Origin: SIG603 sp964370405
GTDB taxonomy: Bacteria; Bacillota; Clostridia; Oscillospirales; Acutalibacteraceae
NCBI GenBank assembly: GCA_964370405.1
Contig: CAYJJB010000028.1
Location: 1 to 24,353, forward strand
Direction: 5' to 3'
Length of the DNA stretch: 24,353 nucleotides
A model generated the notes under the pieces. It did no database searches. It was not told the origin of the DNA and worked only from the letters and a program-made list of their open reading frames with translations. How positions within the stretch are numbered: position 1 is the first letter of the stretch; the number at the start of each line of letters is the position of its first letter. Shown in pieces: positions 23,172 through 24,353 of the stretch. The translations under genes were made by a program, and so were the position numbers.

Positions 23172-23202
23172 CACCTTTGCAAATTTTTTGCAAAGGTGTT
23201 TT
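23172..23202 (+). terminator. Strong terminator-like hairpin upstream of spoIVB
   Basis: CACCTTTGCAAA (23172-23183) pairs perfectly with TTTGCAAAGGTG (23187-23198) over 12 bp with a 3-nt loop, followed by TTTT on the plus strand. On the minus strand the following bases are not a U tract, so it works best rightward. Rightward there is no recognised gene ahead of it in the window, so it may end a small RNA or peptide transcript, or act as an attenuator for spoIVB. Confidence 0.7.
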
Positions 23203-23274
23203 AAATTTCAATCTATAAATCTGCCTTTATGTGGAATAGTAATTTTAATATTATAATTAAGGGTGTGATTTAAT

Positions 23275-24353
23275 GTGAAAAAAGGTTCAAGCAATAATTT
23301 TTTAATTTTTATTTTAAGTTCAGTCGTAAGTTTTACAGTTTTGGCAGTACCTGTATTTATATATGTATTATTTTTAAATTCAATAGATACAAATGAAACT
23401 TCAATTAAAGAGGCCTCCCTGTTTAATACTACTCCAATAAAAACAGAAAACGACAACCCCTCCCAAAATATTTTAGATACAAATGCCCAAACCTCAGACT
23501 CTGATGATGTATATTTAATTCCGCTTGGTGATATATTTGGCATAAAACTATATACTGACGGAATTATTGTTACTGCGCTTAGCGAAATATATGTAGATGG
23601 AAAATATTATTGCCCAGCAGAGGACGCCGATATTCGACCAGGTGATTATATTACACATATAAACTCCATACAAGTAGATAGCAATTCGCATTTTACAAAA
23701 ATTTTGGCTCAAGAAATGCCTGATACAGTAGAGCTAACAATTATAAGAGATAAGGAAACTATCAAAACAACTCTAACACCTATTTTTGATGGCACAGCAT
23801 TTAGATGCGGAATGTGGATACGAGATAGCGCAGCAGGTATAGGAACACTTACCTTTGTAGACCCTGTAACAGGTATATTCGCAGGCTTAGGGCACGGAAT
23901 TTGCGACCCTGACACAGGAGCTGTAATGCCACTAAAAGATGGAAGTCCTACTGCAATTACAATTAGCACTATTGAAAAAGCAGAGGCAGGCCTTCCAGGT
24001 AAAATTAACGGTTTTTTCACAAGCACAGACGCAATAGGAAGTTTAATAGCTAATAATGACACAGGAATTTATGGCACATTATACGACATTCCACAAAAAG
24101 AAAAATTCCCTGTCACTCCATCAGAAGAAGTAGAAAAGGGAGCTGCACAAATACTTGCAAGTGTGACAAACGACGGAGCAGAAATTTTTAATGTAAGCAT
24201 AGAAAGTATCCCAAACCCAGATGATAATATAAAAAATGTGGTAATAAAAATTACAGATGAAAGACTTATGGCAATTACCGGAGGTATAATTCAAGGAATG
24301 AGCGGAACACCTGTTATAAAAGACGGAGAACTTACAGCGGCAATAAGCCACGT
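23275..24353 (+). CDS. spoIVB: SpoIVB stage IV sporulation serine peptidase (S55), C-terminus cut by window edge
   Basis: SpoIVB is made in the forespore, enters the intermembrane space and cleaves SpoIVFA, releasing SpoIVFB to process pro-sigma-K. Here 359 codons are visible. There is an N-terminal membrane anchor (about residues 9-36) and a linker. A PDZ domain follows (about 95-165; DIRPGDYITHINSIQVDS), and then the S55 peptidase domain with GLGHGI (His) and GGIIQGMSGTP (catalytic Ser), the family's distinctive motifs. The end at AISHV is within the domain. The start is GTG at 23275-23277, with AAGGGTGTGA about 4-11 nt upstream resembling an extended ribosome-binding site; an out-of-frame ATG next to it is not used. 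It indicates a spore-forming lineage. I did not find a clear sigma-F/G promoter. Confidence 0.94.
   Translation, partial: MKKGSSNNFLIFILSSVVSFTVLAVPVFIYVLFLNSIDTNETSIKEASLFNTTPIKTENDNPSQNILDTNAQTSDSDDVYLIPLGDIFGIKLYTDGIIVTALSEIYVDGKYYCPAEDADIRPGDYITHINSIQVDSNSHFTKILAQEMPDTVELTIIRDKETIKTTLTPIFDGTAFRCGMWIRDSAAGIGTLTFVDPVTGIFAGLGHGICDPDTGAVMPLKDGSPTAITISTIEKAEAGLPGKINGFFTSTDAIGSLIANNDTGIYGTLYDIPQKEKFPVTPSEEVEKGAAQILASVTNDGAEIFNVSIESIPNPDDNIKNVVIKITDERLMAITGGIIQGMSGTPVIKDGELTAAISH

Larger units (their letters stand above)
22896..23274. other. Long divergent intergenic region upstream of spoIVB
   Basis: These 379 nt between the leftward vor promoter and spoIVB hold, on the plus strand, a Spo0A-box match (22965-22971), a -10-like TATACT (23008-23013) with no good -35, a short candidate ORF (23061-23126) and a terminator-like hairpin (23172-23198). 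No tRNA or known riboswitch is recognised. The purpose of a terminator about 75 nt before the spoIVB start is unexplained. Confidence 0.6.

Noticed and set aside
1..24353. CRISPR arrays, insertion sequences, prophage genes, tRNA or rRNA genes
   Set aside because: No repeated spacer structure, transposase motifs, phage proteins or RNA-gene signatures were recognised on either strand.

Overview
The window reads as part of a chromosome from a low-GC, strictly anaerobic, probably endospore-forming member of the Clostridia (Bacillota). Three things point there: AT-rich housekeeping genes in Bacillota order (gdpP-rplI-dnaB, tilS-hpt-ftsH, mltG-U32 peptidase); anaerobic chemistry (a four-subunit 2-oxoacid:ferredoxin oxidoreductase and a two-iron superoxide reductase); and a sporulation protease, SpoIVB, at the right edge. 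It is a draft assembly: a 10-N gap sits inside the cysteine desulfurase gene. I see no tRNA, rRNA, mobile element, prophage or CRISPR array.

Left block (1-8428, minus strand): one apparent seven-gene operon read right to left from a good sigma-A promoter at 8400-8428. It runs rnj (RNase J), gdpP (c-di-AMP phosphodiesterase), rplI (L9), dnaB (replicative helicase), tilS (tRNA-Ile lysidine synthase), hpt (hypoxanthine phosphoribosyltransferase) and ftsH (cut by the window edge). Genes are 4-25 nt apart or overlap by 8-11 nt. The DnaB Walker A motif carries Pro where Thr or Ser is expected.

Middle block (8510-12246, plus strand): a two-gene iron-sulfur cluster operon (iscS with the gap, then iscU) ends at a strong hairpin. 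Next comes a single-gene unit, a Na+/phosphate cotransporter-like protein with a PhoU-like tail. It has a perfect-consensus promoter and a perfect 16-bp bidirectional terminator that it shares with the convergent superoxide reductase gene.

Right block (12245-22895, minus strand): a desulfoferrodoxin gene with its own promoter, a class B penicillin-binding protein, then an apparent 11-gene operon transcribed from 22895 down to a hairpin at about 14395. Its order is P-loop ATPase, ferredoxin-like delta subunit, alpha (VorB type), beta (KorB type), gamma, thyX, tmk, a DJ-1/PfpI protein, 5-formyl-THF cyclo-ligase, mltG and a U32 peptidase-family (tRNA hydroxylation type) protein. It joins 2-oxoacid oxidation, dTMP/dTDP and folate metabolism, glycan-strand termination and tRNA modification.

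Right edge (22896-24353): a long intergenic region holds a perfect Spo0A-box match, a possible 21-codon hydrophobic ORF and a strong plus-strand terminator hairpin. It is followed by the start of spoIVB, which runs off the window. Most of the window is ordinary core genome. The places that most deserve checking are the DnaB Walker A change, the missing start for the conserved KorB N-terminus, the conserved-looking P-loop ATPase heading the oxidoreductase operon, and the leader-like region before spoIVB.
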